DNA of 64,000 nt from Mycolicibacterium boenickei (GCF_010731295.1 NZ_AP022579.1:2666001-2730000); one strand, 5' to 3'. Positions 18,675 to 28,443 are shown, counted from the first letter of the stretch. Notes: generated by a model not told the origin, from the letters alone. Program-made: numbers and translations.

Positions 18675-19535
18675 CTACAGCGAGTCGAGGGCGATGTTGA
18701 GTTCGAGCACGTTGACCCGCGGTTCGCCGAAGAAGCCCAGGGTGCGTCCGTCTGTGTGCTGGGCCACCATGGAACGCACCAGATCGGGGTTCAGGCCGCG
18801 AGCCTTGGCCACCCGGTTGACCTGCAGATCGGCGTAGGCCGGCGAGATGTGCGGGTCGAGCCCGCTGCCGCTGGCGGTGACGGCGTCGGCCGGCACCTGC
18901 GGATCGGCCGGTGCGCTGCCGCGGATCGGCACGATCAGACCGGCGCTGTAGTCCTCGCCCGGCTTCGCGCATTCCACCCGGACACCCTCATACGTGTTGA
19001 GGAAGGGGGTCTTGGTCGCGTCGCACGGTTCGTTGACGCTGACCACCCGAGTGGGGTGAACCACGTTGCCGCGCGTATCCCGTGGGCCGATCACCGACAG
19101 CACCGCTCCGACACCGCCGCCGGTGCAGAATGGGCGGGCACCGTCGACCCCGTCGAGTTCGCCGACGGCCGCGCTGCGCGAGCACACCTGGGTGAGCAGG
19201 CTCGGCTTGTCGGGTTGGTCGACGACGCTTTCCGGGCCGAGGTTGCTCGCGCTGGTGGCCATCGGGTCGTACCCGTCACCGGCCATGGACGGCCGGCTCT
19301 GGAAATAGCGGGGTAGGGGATTGCCGTCGGCATCGGTGAAGGACTGACCGATCAGGCTGCTGCCCACCGGCTTTCCGTTCAGCTCGATCAGCGATCCGTC
19401 GGCCTTGTCGCGCAGGCCGGGGATCTGGGCCACCAGCCAGATGAAGATCGGATAGCCGATGCCCAGGATCACGGTGAGTACCAGCAGGGCCCGTAGGGCC
19501 GCTGCGTGTTGACGGAGCACGTTGGAGAATTTCAT
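18675..19535 (-). CDS. kdpC: KdpC, K+-transporting ATPase subunit C (long form)
   Basis: The 286-residue subunit has one N-terminal membrane helix (ALLVLTVILGIGYPIFIWLVA), then GSSLIGQSFTD, PRYFQSRPS, TASGSGLDPHISPAYADLQVNRVAKARGL and the C-terminal VNVLELNIALD, all KdpC landmarks. Usual KdpC proteins have about 190-200 residues. This one has about 90 more between residues ~110 and ~210, including several Cys. It stabilises the KdpFABC complex and raises ATP affinity. The kdpC start lies 1-2 bases after the kdpB stop. Confidence 0.92.
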   Translation of the reverse strand: MKFSNVLRQHAAALRALLVLTVILGIGYPIFIWLVAQIPGLRDKADGSLIELNGKPVGSSLIGQSFTDADGNPLPRYFQSRPSMAGDGYDPMATSASNLGPESVVDQPDKPSLLTQVCSRSAAVGELDGVDGARPFCTGGGVGAVLSVIGPRDTRGNVVHPTRVVSVNEPCDATKTPFLNTYEGVRVECAKPGEDYSAGLIVPIRGSAPADPQVPADAVTASGSGLDPHISPAYADLQVNRVAKARGLNPDLVRSMVAQHTDGRTLGFFGEPRVNVLELNIALDSL

Positions 19536-19536
19536 G

Positions 19537-21684
19537 TCACATTCCCGGGAAGAGTTGGACGACGAGGTCGATCAGCTTGATGCCGATGAACGGCGCGATG
19601 ATGCCGCCGAGGCCGTAGACGTACAGGTTGCGGCTCAACAGCTTGGACGCGCTGCTCGGGGTGTACCGGACGCCCTTGAGCGCCAACGGGATCAGCGCCA
19701 CGATGATGATCGCGTTGAAGATCACCGCCGACAGGATCGCCGACTGCGGGCTGTGCAGCCGCATGATGTTGAGCAGGTCCAGGCCGGGGAACAGCGCCAC
19801 GAAAAGCGCCGGGATGATCGCGAAGTACTTCGCGATGTCGTTGGCGATCGAGAACGTGGTCAGTGCCCCGCGGGTGATCAGCAACTGCTTGCCGATCTCG
19901 ACGATCTCGATCAGCTTGGTCGGGTCGGAGTCGAGATCGACCATGTTGCCGGCCTCTTTGGCCGCCGAGGTCCCGCTGTTCATCGCGACGCCGACGTCGG
20001 CCTGGGCCAGGGCGGGCGCGTCGTTGGTACCGTCGCCGGTCATCGCGACCAGCTTGCCGCCGGCCTGCTCCTTCTTGATCAGCGCCATCTTGTCTTCGGG
20101 CGTGGCCTCGGCGAGGAAGTCGTCCACACCGGCCTCGTCGGCGATCGCCTTGGCGGTCAACGGATTGTCTCCGGTGATCATCACGGTGCGGATGCCCATC
20201 CGGCGCATCTCGTCGAAGCGCTCCCGCATGCCCTGCTTGACGACGTCCTTGAGGTGGATGACGCCGAGCACCTCGGCCTTGCCGTCGACCACGTGCCCGA
20301 CCGCCAGCGGAGTGCCACCGGCGGCGGAGATCCCGTCGACGATGTCGCCGAGTTCGGTCGGCACCTTGCCGCCCTCGGACCGGATCCATTCGGCGACCGC
20401 ACCCGTGGCGCCCTTGCGCAGGCGATGGTCCCCGGACAGGTCGACACCGGACATCCGGGTGTTGGCGCTGAACTCCACCCAGTGCGCATGGTCGAGTTCA
20501 CCGGGGGTGCGGCCGCGTAATCCGTACTCCTGCTTGGCGAACACGACGATGGAGCGACCTTCGGGGGTCTCGTCGGCCAGGCTGGACAGCTGCGCCGCAT
20601 CGGCGAGCCGCTCGGGCGTCACGCCGGACAGCGGGACGAACGCGGCGGCCTGGCGGTTGCCGAGCGTGATGGTGCCGGTCTTGTCGAGCAGCAGGGTGTT
20701 GACGTCGCCGGCGGCCTCGACGGCGCGGCCGGACATGGCCAGCACGTTGCGCTGCACCAGCCGGTCCATGCCTGCGATGCCGATCGCCGACAGCAGGGCG
20801 CCGATGGTGGTGGGGATCAGGCACACCAGCAGCGACACCATGACGATGCCCGAGATGCCGTTTCCGTTGAGCGCCAGGGTGTCTGCGACGCCCGGGTTGT
20901 TGGCCTTGGAGAAGATGGCCAGCGGCTGCAGGGTGGCGACGGCGAAGACGAAGATGATCGTCAACGACGCCAGCAGGATGTTGAGCGCGATCTCGTTGGG
21001 GGTCTTCTGCCGGTTGGCGCCCTCGACGAGGTTGATCATCCGGTCGATGAAGCTCTCGCCGGGCTTCTGGGTGATCTGCACGACGATGCGGTCGGACAGC
21101 ACCGTGGTGCCGCCGGTGACGGCGCTGCGATCACCACCGGATTCGCGGATGACGGGCGCCGACTCACCGGTGATCGCCGATTCATCCACCGAGGCAATGC
21201 CTTCCACGACATCGCCGTCGCCGGGGATGACCTGGCCGGCTTCGACCACCACGACGTCGCCCTGCTGCAGCAGCGGTGCGGCGACCTCTTCTTCCTGACC
21301 CGCGGTGCCCGGAGCCCAGCCGGTCAGCCGGCGGGCCATGGTGGAGGTCTTGGTCTTCCGCAGCGACTCGGCCTGGGCCTTGCCGCGGCCCTCGGCGACG
21401 GCTTCGGCCAGGTTGGCGAAGATCACCGTGAGCCACAGCCAGATGACGATCAACCCGGAGAACCACGACGGGTTGAGCACGGCCAGGATGGTGCTCCAGA
21501 CCGCGCCGATTTCGACGATGAACATCACCGGGTTGCGCCACAGCGTGCGCGGGTCGAGCTTGCGCAGCGCGTCGGGCATCGATTTCCACAGCATCTTCGG
21601 GTCCAGCAGGCCGCCCTTGATCCGGTTGGAACTGTTGGGTTTCGGCTGTGTGGACGACGGTGAGGCGAGGGTAGGTACTGACAT
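19537..21684 (-). CDS. kdpB: KdpB, P-type ATPase subunit of the potassium pump
   Basis: The 715-residue catalytic subunit has the phosphorylation site [80 protein letters not shown] and a C-terminal membrane domain ending in [16 protein letters not shown]. It couples ATP hydrolysis to the K+ channel subunit KdpA. The ATG shares its first base with the stop codon of kdpA (TGATG), a sign of translational coupling. No key residue appears to be missing. Confidence 0.96.
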   Translation of the reverse strand: MSVPTLASPSSTQPKPNSSNRIKGGLLDPKMLWKSMPDALRKLDPRTLWRNPVMFIVEIGAVWSTILAVLNPSWFSGLIVIWLWLTVIFANLAEAVAEGRGKAQAESLRKTKTSTMARRLTGWAPGTAGQEEEVAAPLLQQGDVVVVEAGQVIPGDGDVVEGIASVDESAITGESAPVIRESGGDRSAVTGGTTVLSDRIVVQITQKPGESFIDRMINLVEGANRQKTPNEIALNILLASLTIIFVFAVATLQPLAIFSKANNPGVADTLALNGNGISGIVMVSLLVCLIPTTIGALLSAIGIAGMDRLVQRNVLAMSGRAVEAAGDVNTLLLDKTGTITLGNRQAAAFVPLSGVTPERLADAAQLSSLADETPEGRSIVVFAKQEYGLRGRTPGELDHAHWVEFSANTRMSGVDLSGDHRLRKGATGAVAEWIRSEGGKVPTELGDIVDGISAAGGTPLAVGHVVDGKAEVLGVIHLKDVVKQGMRERFDEMRRMGIRTVMITGDNPLTAKAIADEAGVDDFLAEATPEDKMALIKKEQAGGKLVAMTGDGTNDAPALAQADVGVAMNSGTSAAKEAGNMVDLDSDPTKLIEIVEIGKQLLITRGALTTFSIANDIAKYFAIIPALFVALFPGLDLLNIMRLHSPQSAILSAVIFNAIIIVALIPLALKGVRYTPSSASKLLSRNLYVYGLGGIIAPFIGIKLIDLVVQLFPGM

Positions 21685-23354
21685 CAGTGAATTCCTTCAG
21701 CAAGGGGCCCGAGCGCGAGCATGGGCAAGAAGGTGAGGGCGACCAGGATCAGCGTGACGCCGGCGACCATGCCGACGAACTGGGGTCGATGGGTGGGCAG
21801 GGTGCCGATGGACTCGGGAGTCTTGCCCTGTTTGGCCAGGGATCCGGCGAGCGCCAACACGAAGATGATCGGCAGGAACCGGCCGAACACCATCGCCAGG
21901 CCGAGCGCGGTGTTGTACCACTCGGTGTTGACGCTGATGCCGGCGAACGCCGAACCGTTGTTGTTGGAAGCCGACGTGAAGGCGTACAGCACTTCCGAGA
22001 GGCCGTGCGGCCCGGTGTTGAGCATGCCGGCCCGTTGGCCCGGCATCGCCATGGCCACCGCGGTGCCGGTCAGCACGAGCAACGGAGTGATCAGGAAATA
22101 CGTTGCGGCGAGCTTGATCTCCCGCGGGGTGATCTTCTTGCCCAGGTACTCCGGGGTGCGCCCGACCGTCAGGCCCGCAACGAACACGGTGATGATCGCG
22201 AGCACCAGCATGCCGTACAGGCCGGAGCCGACGCCGCCGGGAGCGACCTCGCCGAGTTGCATGTTGAACATCGTGATCAAGCCGCCGAGGCTGGTGTACG
22301 AGTCGTGGAAGGAGTCCACCGCACCGGTCGACGTCAGCGTCGTCGCATCCGCGAACACTGCCGAATTGGCGATGCCGAACCGTTGCTCGACACCTTCCAT
22401 CGCGGCGCCGGTAGCGGTGGGCACGGTGCCGTGGGCCTGCAACTGGAACAGCATCATCAGGCTGACGCTGATGGTCGCGATCACGCCCATCGCGGCGGCG
22501 ATCGCATAGCCCTGCTTCACGCTGCCCACCATGCGGCCGAACGTCCGCGGCAGCGAGAACGGGATCATCAGGATCAGGAAGATCTCGACCCAGTTGGTCC
22601 AGGTGGTGGGGTTCTCGAACGGGTGCGCGGAGTTGGCATTGAAGAAGCCGCCGCCGTTGGTGCCCAACAGCTTGATGACTTCCTGGCTGGCCACCGGGCC
22701 ACCCGGGATGGTCTGCGAGCCGCCGACGAGCGTGTTGACCACCTCGCTGTGCAGCGCGAAGTTCTGGATGGCGCCGCCGCCGACCAGGATCAGCGCGCCG
22801 ACGACCGAAATCGGCAGCAGGATACGGAGATTGCCGCGTACCAGGTCGACCCAGAAGTTGCCGAGGTCGCCGGTGTTGCGCCGGACCAAGCCGCGGACGA
22901 AGGCCATGGCCACGGCCATGCCGACCGCGGCCGAGACGAAGTTCTGCACGGCCAGGCCGGCCATCTGCACCAGGTGGCCCTGGGTGGATTCACCCGAGTA
23001 GGCCTGCCAGTTCGTGTTGGTCACGAAGCTGATGGCGGTGTTCCAGGCCAGCGCCGGGGTCATGGGGGTGCCCGGATCGTTCAGGTGCAGCGGCAGCTTG
23101 CCCTGCACCAGCTGCAAGGTGAACAGGAACAGCACGCTGATCGCGGAGAAGGCCAGCACGCTGCGGGCGTAGGCACCCCAGGTCTGCTCGGCCTTCGGAT
23201 CGGCGCCGATCAGGCGGTAGATGACGCGTTCGACACGGGAGTGCTTGTCGGTCGTGTAGACGCGGTACATGTAATCGCCGAGCGGCACGTGCACAGCCGC
23301 CACCGCGGCGATGAGGACGACGAGGAAAACGATCCCCGCGGTTGTTGTAGTCAC
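21684..23354 (-). CDS. kdpA: KdpA, potassium-channel-like subunit
   Basis: The 556-residue membrane protein has the four selectivity-filter loops of Kdp[52 protein letters not shown] and [13 protein letters not shown]. The GTG at 23354 is favoured by GGAGAGG about 6 bases before it and gives the N-terminus [30 protein letters not shown]. It shares one base with the kdpF stop codon. This is the canonical K+-binding subunit of the high-affinity pump and differs from the orphan paralogue at 23766. Confidence 0.95.
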   Translation of the reverse strand: MTTTTAGIVFLVVLIAAVAAVHVPLGDYMYRVYTTDKHSRVERVIYRLIGADPKAEQTWGAYARSVLAFSAISVLFLFTLQLVQGKLPLHLNDPGTPMTPALAWNTAISFVTNTNWQAYSGESTQGHLVQMAGLAVQNFVSAAVGMAVAMAFVRGLVRRNTGDLGNFWVDLVRGNLRILLPISVVGALILVGGGAIQNFALHSEVVNTLVGGSQTIPGGPVASQEVIKLLGTNGGGFFNANSAHPFENPTTWTNWVEIFLILMIPFSLPRTFGRMVGSVKQGYAIAAAMGVIATISVSLMMLFQLQAHGTVPTATGAAMEGVEQRFGIANSAVFADATTLTSTGAVDSFHDSYTSLGGLITMFNMQLGEVAPGGVGSGLYGMLVLAIITVFVAGLTVGRTPEYLGKKITPREIKLAATYFLITPLLVLTGTAVAMAMPGQRAGMLNTGPHGLSEVLYAFTSASNNNGSAFAGISVNTEWYNTALGLAMVFGRFLPIIFVLALAGSLAKQGKTPESIGTLPTHRPQFVGMVAGVTLILVALTFLPMLALGPLAEGIH

Positions 23355-23443
23355 TAGAACCTCTCCGGAAACAGCAGCGCCGCGAAGAGAAACAGCGCGA
23401 TGAGGATCGCCAGGCCCAGGCCGACGACGTTTTCGTAGCTCAC
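23354..23443 (-). CDS. kdpF: KdpF, small stabilising subunit
   Basis: A 29-residue single-helix peptide (start GTG) with the sequence [15 protein letters not shown] followed by [14 protein letters not shown]. The VGL...LFAALLFPE(R/K)F ending is the KdpF signature. It stabilises the KdpABC complex in the membrane lipid. Its stop TAG is fused to the kdpA GTG (TAGTG), and its start overlaps the stop of the upstream 27-residue peptide. Confidence 0.92.
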   Translation of the reverse strand: MSYENVVGLGLAILIALFLFAALLFPERF

Positions 23444-23523
23444 AGTCCTTCGACCAACTTCTGCACCAGGCCCAGCAGCGCAAAGATCGCCACTGTCAGC
23501 ACGATGAACACCACTACGGACAT
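23440..23523 (-). CDS. 27-residue membrane peptide at the head of the kdp operon
   Basis: From an ATG at 23523 with GGAG 7 bases upstream, a 27-residue peptide reads [20 protein letters not shown] then QKLVEGL. It is one predicted membrane helix with a short polar tail. The stop TGA lies inside the kdpF GTG (GTGA), so it is translationally coupled to kdpF. I recall similar small peptides of the form ..[17 protein letters not shown] in other actinobacterial kdp operons, but have not checked. It may be a second KdpF-like subunit or a leader that tunes translation. Confidence 0.75.
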   Translation of the reverse strand: MSVVVFIVLTVAIFALLGLVQKLVEGL

Positions 23524-23604
23524 GGGTTCTCCAACACGTATTCGGGTCGCCGGATCTCGGCGACTGATCCAGCGTCCGTCCGCGGCGTCCGTCCGGCGAC
23601 GATC

Positions 23605-23650
23605 TTTATGTCTTCTTTACGCTCGGCTGCCGGACCTTTACGGGTTCTTT
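23605..23650. promoter_or_regulatory. KdpE-box-like T-rich sites in the kdp / kdpA2 divergent region
   Basis: TTTATGTCTTCTTTAC (23605-23620) strongly resembles the T-rich KdpE site of E. coli (TTTATA...TTTTTTTAC). A second similar run, TTTACGGGTTCTTT, follows at 23637-23650. They lie between the leftward kdp operon and the rightward kdpA paralogue, so KdpE may govern both. This gap (23524-23765) has no gene that I can support. Confidence 0.55.
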
Positions 23651-23765
23651 CCCGGGGACCGCTCGGACCCTCGTCGGCGGCGTAAAGGTGCCGTCAACAG
23701 CGCCCGGTTGCGGTGTAGGAAATGCGTAATCGCTGTCGAATTCGTGCGGCGCGGGTTCTTAGCGT

Positions 23766-25475
23766 GTGCCGGGAGTCTCGCCGTGTGAAGGAGCTGGAGT
23801 CATCGACAATCCATCGTTGTGGGGACCGGCGGCCTGGGGCCAGCTGGTCGCGATTGCCGTCCTCGTCGTATTTCTGCATGTCCCGCTGGGTAATTACCTT
23901 GCCGCTGTCTATACGTCGCGGTCTGATTTGCGGGTGGAGCGGGTGATCTACCGGCTGGTCGGGGTGCGACCCGACGGGCAGCAGCGCTGGACCGGCTATC
24001 TGAGTGCGGTGCTGGCCTTTTCGGCCGTCAGTGTTCTGCTGTTGTACGGGCTTCTGCTTTTGCAGGTGAATTTGCCCGAACCGTGGGGCCATAAAGGTAT
24101 GACACCGGCATTAGCGTTCAATACCGCAATTTCATTTACGACCAATACCAGTTGGCAGAACTACCCAGGTGAGGCGACGCTCGGTCACGTCGGGTTGGTG
24201 GCCGGCCTTGGGGTGCAGGCGTTTGCGAGCCTCGCGGTCGGCATGTGCGTTGCGGTGGTATTGATCCGCGGGCTGGCACAGTATCAGAACCAGGAGATCG
24301 GCAATTTCTGGGTGGATCTGGTGCGCACCGTGGTCCGGATCCTGCTGCCGCTGTCGGTGATCGTCACCCTGCTCCTGCTGGTCCTCGGTGTCGTCAACAA
24401 CGTCCATGGCGGCCAGGAGGTTTCGACGATCGCCGGCGGCAGCCAGACGTTGCTCGGCGGTCCGGTGGCCACCTGGGAGTCGGTCAAGCTGATGTCGGGC
24501 GACGGCGGCGGAGCCTTCAACGTCAACAGTGCGCACCCGTTCGAGAACCCGACACCTTTGAGCAACGTCGTGGAAATCGTTGCGATGCTGGTGATCCCGG
24601 TGGCGTTCCTGCGGACCTTTGGTGTGATGGTCGGTGACCGTAAGCAGGGCTGGGCCCTGTGCGCCGTCGTGGCAGTGCTGTACGTCCTGGCCACGGTCGC
24701 CCTCGTCGCGGCCACATCGGTGCCGCACGGCACCGTCGTCCACGCGGTGGGGGCGCCGGTGGAGGGCACCGAGTTGCGGTTCGGCGTGCCGGGCAGCGCG
24801 GCATTCGGTCAGGCGGCCACAGCCACCGGCGATGGTGCGGCGAACTCGTCGTACGACAGTTTCGCCAGCCTCGGGGGCGCGGTGCTGATGCTGAACATGA
24901 TGCTCGGCGAGGTGGCCCCCGGCGGTGCCGGCAGCGGCCTGTACGGGCTGGTCATGATGGTCCTGCTGGCGGTGTTCCTCGGCGGGCTGATGGTCGGGAC
25001 GACACCCGAATACCTCCGGCAGCGGTTGCAGGCCAGGCACATGAAGCTCGTCAGCCTGTACCTCCTGGCACTGCCGATCGCCGTCCTGGTCGGTACTGCG
25101 ATCGCCATGGCGCTGCCCGGTCAGCGCGCGGCGATGCTGAGCTCCGGGCCGCACGGGCTCTCCGAGATGCTCTATGCCTTCACCAGTTCGGCCGCCAACA
25201 ACGGCAGCGGGTTCGCCGGGTTCAGCGGGAACACCACCTGGTTCAACGTCGCGCTGGCCATCGCCATGGTGATCGGCCGCTTCCTACCGATCATCGCCGT
25301 CCTGGCCATCGCGGGGACGTTCGCCGCGCAGCGTCCCGGCGTCGTCACCGCCGGGACGTTACGGACCCATACGCCCACCTTCGTGGTGCTGACCCTGGCC
25401 ACGACCCTGCTCCTGATCGGGTTGGAGTACCTGCCGGCTCTTGTGGTCGGCCCCGTCGCCGACGCCGTCCAATGA
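23766..25475 (+). CDS. Orphan KdpA paralogue with altered selectivity-filter loops
   Basis: This 569-residue protein aligns along its whole length with the KdpA at 21684-23354 ([78 protein letters not shown]). The filter loops differ: TNTSWQNYPG for [22 protein letters not shown] for [12 protein letters not shown], and TSSAANNGSGFAG for [13 protein letters not shown]. No second KdpB or KdpC is nearby. The start is uncertain. GTG 23766 is the first start codon; AAGGAG at 23788-23793 has no standard in-frame start after it, only ATC at 23802 or TTG soon after. It could partner KdpBC or act alone. Confidence 0.85.
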   Translation: MPGVSPCEGAGVIDNPSLWGPAAWGQLVAIAVLVVFLHVPLGNYLAAVYTSRSDLRVERVIYRLVGVRPDGQQRWTGYLSAVLAFSAVSVLLLYGLLLLQVNLPEPWGHKGMTPALAFNTAISFTTNTSWQNYPGEATLGHVGLVAGLGVQAFASLAVGMCVAVVLIRGLAQYQNQEIGNFWVDLVRTVVRILLPLSVIVTLLLLVLGVVNNVHGGQEVSTIAGGSQTLLGGPVATWESVKLMSGDGGGAFNVNSAHPFENPTPLSNVVEIVAMLVIPVAFLRTFGVMVGDRKQGWALCAVVAVLYVLATVALVAATSVPHGTVVHAVGAPVEGTELRFGVPGSAAFGQAATATGDGAANSSYDSFASLGGAVLMLNMMLGEVAPGGAGSGLYGLVMMVLLAVFLGGLMVGTTPEYLRQRLQARHMKLVSLYLLALPIAVLVGTAIAMALPGQRAAMLSSGPHGLSEMLYAFTSSAANNGSGFAGFSGNTTWFNVALAIAMVIGRFLPIIAVLAIAGTFAAQRPGVVTAGTLRTHTPTFVVLTLATTLLLIGLEYLPALVVGPVADAVQ

Positions 25476-25705
25476 TCAAGGGGTCGTCAAGGTTGGGGTC
25501 CAAGGTGGTGCTGCTGAGCCGAATCATCCTGGCGGGCTTGGATGGTGGCCTGTTCGGCCTGCATCCGTGGGCGCTGCGACGAGTGGCCGACGCGCTCAGC
25601 GAGGTCCTCGAGGAGCAGTGTGCGCGTTATCGCTTCCCGCGGCCTGCGCTCACCGTGTCCCCGTCCGTCCGCGCATTGTTGCCACGAGATGTCAACGCGG
25701 CGTGA
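25472..25705 (+). CDS. Small protein resembling the C-terminus of the downstream decarboxylase-fold gene
   Basis: The ATG overlaps the stop of the kdpA paralogue (ATGA), giving a 77-residue basic product. Its middle, EEQCARYRFPRPALTVSP, is close to the end of the gene at 25825, DDACATLRFPRPLVVVSAG. It may be a partner or a detached C-terminal fragment of the same family. I do not recognise a function. Translation is plausible because of the overlap, but nothing else proves it. Confidence 0.55.
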   Translation: MIKGSSRLGSKVVLLSRIILAGLDGGLFGLHPWALRRVADALSEVLEEQCARYRFPRPALTVSPSVRALLPRDVNAA

Positions 25706-25824
25706 AGGTTCCGCTCCATCCCGTCAAGACGCCGCAAAGATCCTGGCCAAGCCGTCGCGGCAGCGGAAGGCTCGATGAAGGCGCATGCGGCATCGGGCCG
25801 CGGCGCGGTCAAGAAGAGGTTTCG

Positions 25825-26559
25825 GTGACACTCACGACAGGATTGTGGTCCACATCTTCGGCGATGCTGCCGGCGTCGGCCGAGCAGGAGGCGATGCGCC
25901 GGTGCGCCGCGTGGCACCGCTCGCTCGACCCGGTCGAGCTGGCGTTGCCTGCCCGGGCGTTGCGGGACAGCCACGTGGCCAAATGGGCCCGCGATCACGC
26001 GCTGGTCGTCGAGGTGCACAACGGCGGCGATCTCGCGACGGCGATCGGCACCGGCATTCACCCGATGCGCCTGGTGGTGCACGCCGGCGGGTTCAGCGGT
26101 GACGAGCTGGTGTTCTGCAGCGCCAACCTCGGGGTCGGGCGGGTGGTGGCGAACACCCCCGAGCAGGTTCGGCTGCTGGTGTCCTGTGCCGTGCGGCACC
26201 GTCGGCAGCGGGTGGTTCTCGGCACGACCACCGCCGACGTCGTGACTGCCGTCCTGACCGGTCCGCGTCTCGATTTGGTCGGTGTGTATCGCGAAATCGG
26301 TTCGAGTAAGGACTGTTTCACTGAGGCGCCCGAGGTGGTCGGTGAGGTGATCGCCGAGATGGCCCGCATTCGGAAGGCGCACGCGGTAGTGCTCACCCGC
26401 GTGTGGGTCGGAGGTGGCGGGTTCGGCCTCGACGCCGGTCCCGATGACCTTGCCGAGCCTTCGCGGGCCATCGAGATGACGGTCGACGACGCCTGCGCGA
26501 CGCTGCGTTTCCCGCGGCCGCTGGTGGTGGTCTCCGCCGGGCCGGGCGGGCCTCACTAG
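25825..26559 (+). CDS. Truncated PLP-dependent decarboxylase-like (LysA/alanine racemase fold) protein
   Basis: The 244-residue product (GTG start, AAGAAGAGG about 8 bases upstream) has the barrel pattern of group III PLP decarboxylases: ALPARALRDSHVAKWARDHALVVEVHNGGDLATAIGTGIHPMRLVVHAGG, ANLGVGRVVANTPEQVRLL, LVGVYREIGSSKDCF and a C-terminal RFPRPLVVVSAGPG. Real diaminopimelate decarboxylases have about 420-450 residues with a C-terminal sheet domain; that part is nearly absent. The usual K-A-N PLP lysine motif is not obvious in the first barrel strand. So the catalytic role is doubtful, and it may be a regulatory relative. Confidence 0.55.
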   Translation: MTLTTGLWSTSSAMLPASAEQEAMRRCAAWHRSLDPVELALPARALRDSHVAKWARDHALVVEVHNGGDLATAIGTGIHPMRLVVHAGGFSGDELVFCSANLGVGRVVANTPEQVRLLVSCAVRHRRQRVVLGTTTADVVTAVLTGPRLDLVGVYREIGSSKDCFTEAPEVVGEVIAEMARIRKAHAVVLTRVWVGGGGFGLDAGPDDLAEPSRAIEMTVDDACATLRFPRPLVVVSAGPGGPH

Positions 26560-26612
26560 GCGGGTACCGGACAAACCTGTACAGCGGCCCCGCAACGGAC
26601 ATAAATTGAGCC

Positions 26613-27860
26613 GTGGGCTCAAAACGGCCCCAGAGCCGGCACCACGTTCAACCAGCGGCGCAACGGCCGCTGCGGGTTCTCGTTGTCGGCGCTGGGGTCG
26701 GCGGCATCTCCATCGCCCGCGGACTGTTGCGGGACGGCCATGACGTCACGGTGTTCGAGCAGCGCCCCGAGGTGCGGGCCGGTGGCGGCGCCGTCACCAT
26801 CTGGTCCAACGGAGAAACGGTGCTGCGCCAACTCGATGTCGACATGGGCGGCGCCGGTCAGGAGTTGTCGACCGTTCGGGTGATGACGTCGACGGGACGT
26901 CCGATGACCACCCTTGACGTGACCGCGATCGTGAACCGGATGGGTGCGCCGGTGCGGATGGTTCCGCGCCGGATTCTGCTCGGCCGGCTGCTGGAAGGCT
27001 TTCCGGCCGAACGTATTCGGTGCAACACCCAGGTGGTCGGCGTCGCTGACGGCAGCCGCGGGATCCGTATCGATTTCGCCGACGGCGGCTGTGCCGACGG
27101 CGATCTGGTGATCGGTGCGGACGGCTTGCACTCCAAGGTCCGCGAGATCGTGGGCGCGCCGCACGCGGAACCGACGGGCTGGTGCAGCTGGCAAGGGCTG
27201 GCCACGCTCCCGGACGGGGCCGATCGCCGGGTCGCCTTCGTCATCGTCGGGGAGCACGGGAACCTCGGCCTGTGGCCGGCCGGCGGCACCGAGGTGCAGT
27301 GGTGGTTCGACCTGCCGTGGTCACCCGACTTCGTCCGGCCCGACCGCCCGATCGAGGTGATCCGCGCCAATTTCACCGGATGGTCCGAGCTGGTCGATCG
27401 CGTGCTCGCGTCACTGACCGATGTTGACCTGGTCCGTTCGCCGTACCCGCATTTCCGCCATCCCATCCCCGGCCCGGGCCGGGGTGCGGTGACGTTGTTG
27501 GGCGATGCCGCTCACACGATGCCGCCGACGCTGGCGCAGGGAACCAATCAGGCGCTGTTGGACACGATGGTGTTGTGCAAGGCGCTTTCGGATAGCCGTG
27601 GCGGCGCCGACGTGGCTGGGGCGCTGCGCTGGTACGAGAAGACCCGTCGGCGCCGCGTCGCGGCGGTGTCCCGGGTGGCCTCGCTGCAGGTGTCGCACGG
27701 CGAGGCGGTGCTGCGGCCGGCGGCGATGGTCCCCGACCGGGTGATGACCTGGGTGCTGGCCACCTTCCTGCGGGTGGTGAGCCACCGCAGGATGGCCGCC
27801 GGTATCAACCGGGACCTGGCGCCCGCTCCGGCCACAGGAAGCGACGAACATGCCCGCTGA
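26613..27860 (+). CDS. FAD-dependent monooxygenase
   Basis: The 415-residue protein has the three class A flavoprotein monooxygenase signatures: VLVVGAGVGGISIARGL (dinucleotide-binding GxGxxG), GDLVIGADGLHSKVR (DG motif), and GAVTLLGDAAHTMPPTLAQGTNQALLD (GD motif). Such enzymes hydroxylate aromatic or related substrates with NAD(P)H and oxygen. It overlaps the DUF4389 gene by 11 bases. The N-terminal 20 residues (start GTG) are poor in conserved sequence, so the true start could be slightly later. Substrate unknown. Confidence 0.85.
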   Translation: MGSKRPQSRHHVQPAAQRPLRVLVVGAGVGGISIARGLLRDGHDVTVFEQRPEVRAGGGAVTIWSNGETVLRQLDVDMGGAGQELSTVRVMTSTGRPMTTLDVTAIVNRMGAPVRMVPRRILLGRLLEGFPAERIRCNTQVVGVADGSRGIRIDFADGGCADGDLVIGADGLHSKVREIVGAPHAEPTGWCSWQGLATLPDGADRRVAFVIVGEHGNLGLWPAGGTEVQWWFDLPWSPDFVRPDRPIEVIRANFTGWSELVDRVLASLTDVDLVRSPYPHFRHPIPGPGRGAVTLLGDAAHTMPPTLAQGTNQALLDTMVLCKALSDSRGGADVAGALRWYEKTRRRRVAAVSRVASLQVSHGEAVLRPAAMVPDRVMTWVLATFLRVVSHRRMAAGINRDLAPAPATGSDEHAR

Positions 27861-28443
27861 AGCCGTACGTGTGCGGGGAGCGATCGACGCGCCGTCGAAC
27901 AAGCTGTGGCTCGTCAAATGGTGTGTGCTGGCCGTGCCGCACTATCCGATACTGATCGGCCTGTACCTGGTGTATCCGCTGGTGGTGCTCGCCGCGGGTG
28001 TCGCGATCCTGTTCACCGGCCGGTATCCGCGGCCCCTGTTCGATTTCAACGTCGGGGTGTTGCGCTGGTCGTGGCGGGTGATGAATTACCGGTTCCCGAT
28101 GAACACCACCGACAAGTACCCGCCGTTCTCCCTCAAGCCGCAGGCCGACTATCCGGGTGATCTCGAGGTCGACTATCCCGAACAGCTCTCCAGGGGAGCG
28201 GTATTGGTGAAGTGGTGGATGTTGGCGCTGCCGCAGATCATCATGTGCTGGGCGATGGAGGCGCCGCTGCAAGTGCTCTGCGTCATCTCCGCGGTGCGGT
28301 TGCTGGCCCGGGGGACAGTCTCGCAAGGCATGTTCGACCTCTTGATGGGAATCGTGCGGTGGCGTTACCGCGTCGCCGTGTACGTCTCGCTGATGAGTGA
28401 CGAATATCCACCGTTTCGAATGGATCTGGGGGCCGCGGATTGA
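27850..28443 (+). CDS. DUF4389 membrane protein
   Basis: A 197-residue membrane protein with two repeats of the DUF4389 pattern: KLWLVKWCVLAVPHYPILIGLYLVYPLVVLAAGVAILFTGRYPRPLFDFNVGVLRWSWRVMNYRF, and then VLVKWWMLALPQIIMCW..LLARGTVSQGMFDLLMGIVRWRYRVAVY. Each ends in a (Y/S)DxYPPF-type motif (DKYPPFSL, DEYPPFRM). Function unknown. It overlaps the monooxygenase upstream and the following gene starts 71 bases after its stop. Confidence 0.85.
   Translation: MPAEAVRVRGAIDAPSNKLWLVKWCVLAVPHYPILIGLYLVYPLVVLAAGVAILFTGRYPRPLFDFNVGVLRWSWRVMNYRFPMNTTDKYPPFSLKPQADYPGDLEVDYPEQLSRGAVLVKWWMLALPQIIMCWAMEAPLQVLCVISAVRLLARGTVSQGMFDLLMGIVRWRYRVAVYVSLMSDEYPPFRMDLGAAD

Noticed and set aside
25825..26559. Functional diaminopimelate decarboxylase
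   Set aside because: At 244 residues it lacks most of the C-terminal domain and an obvious PLP lysine motif.
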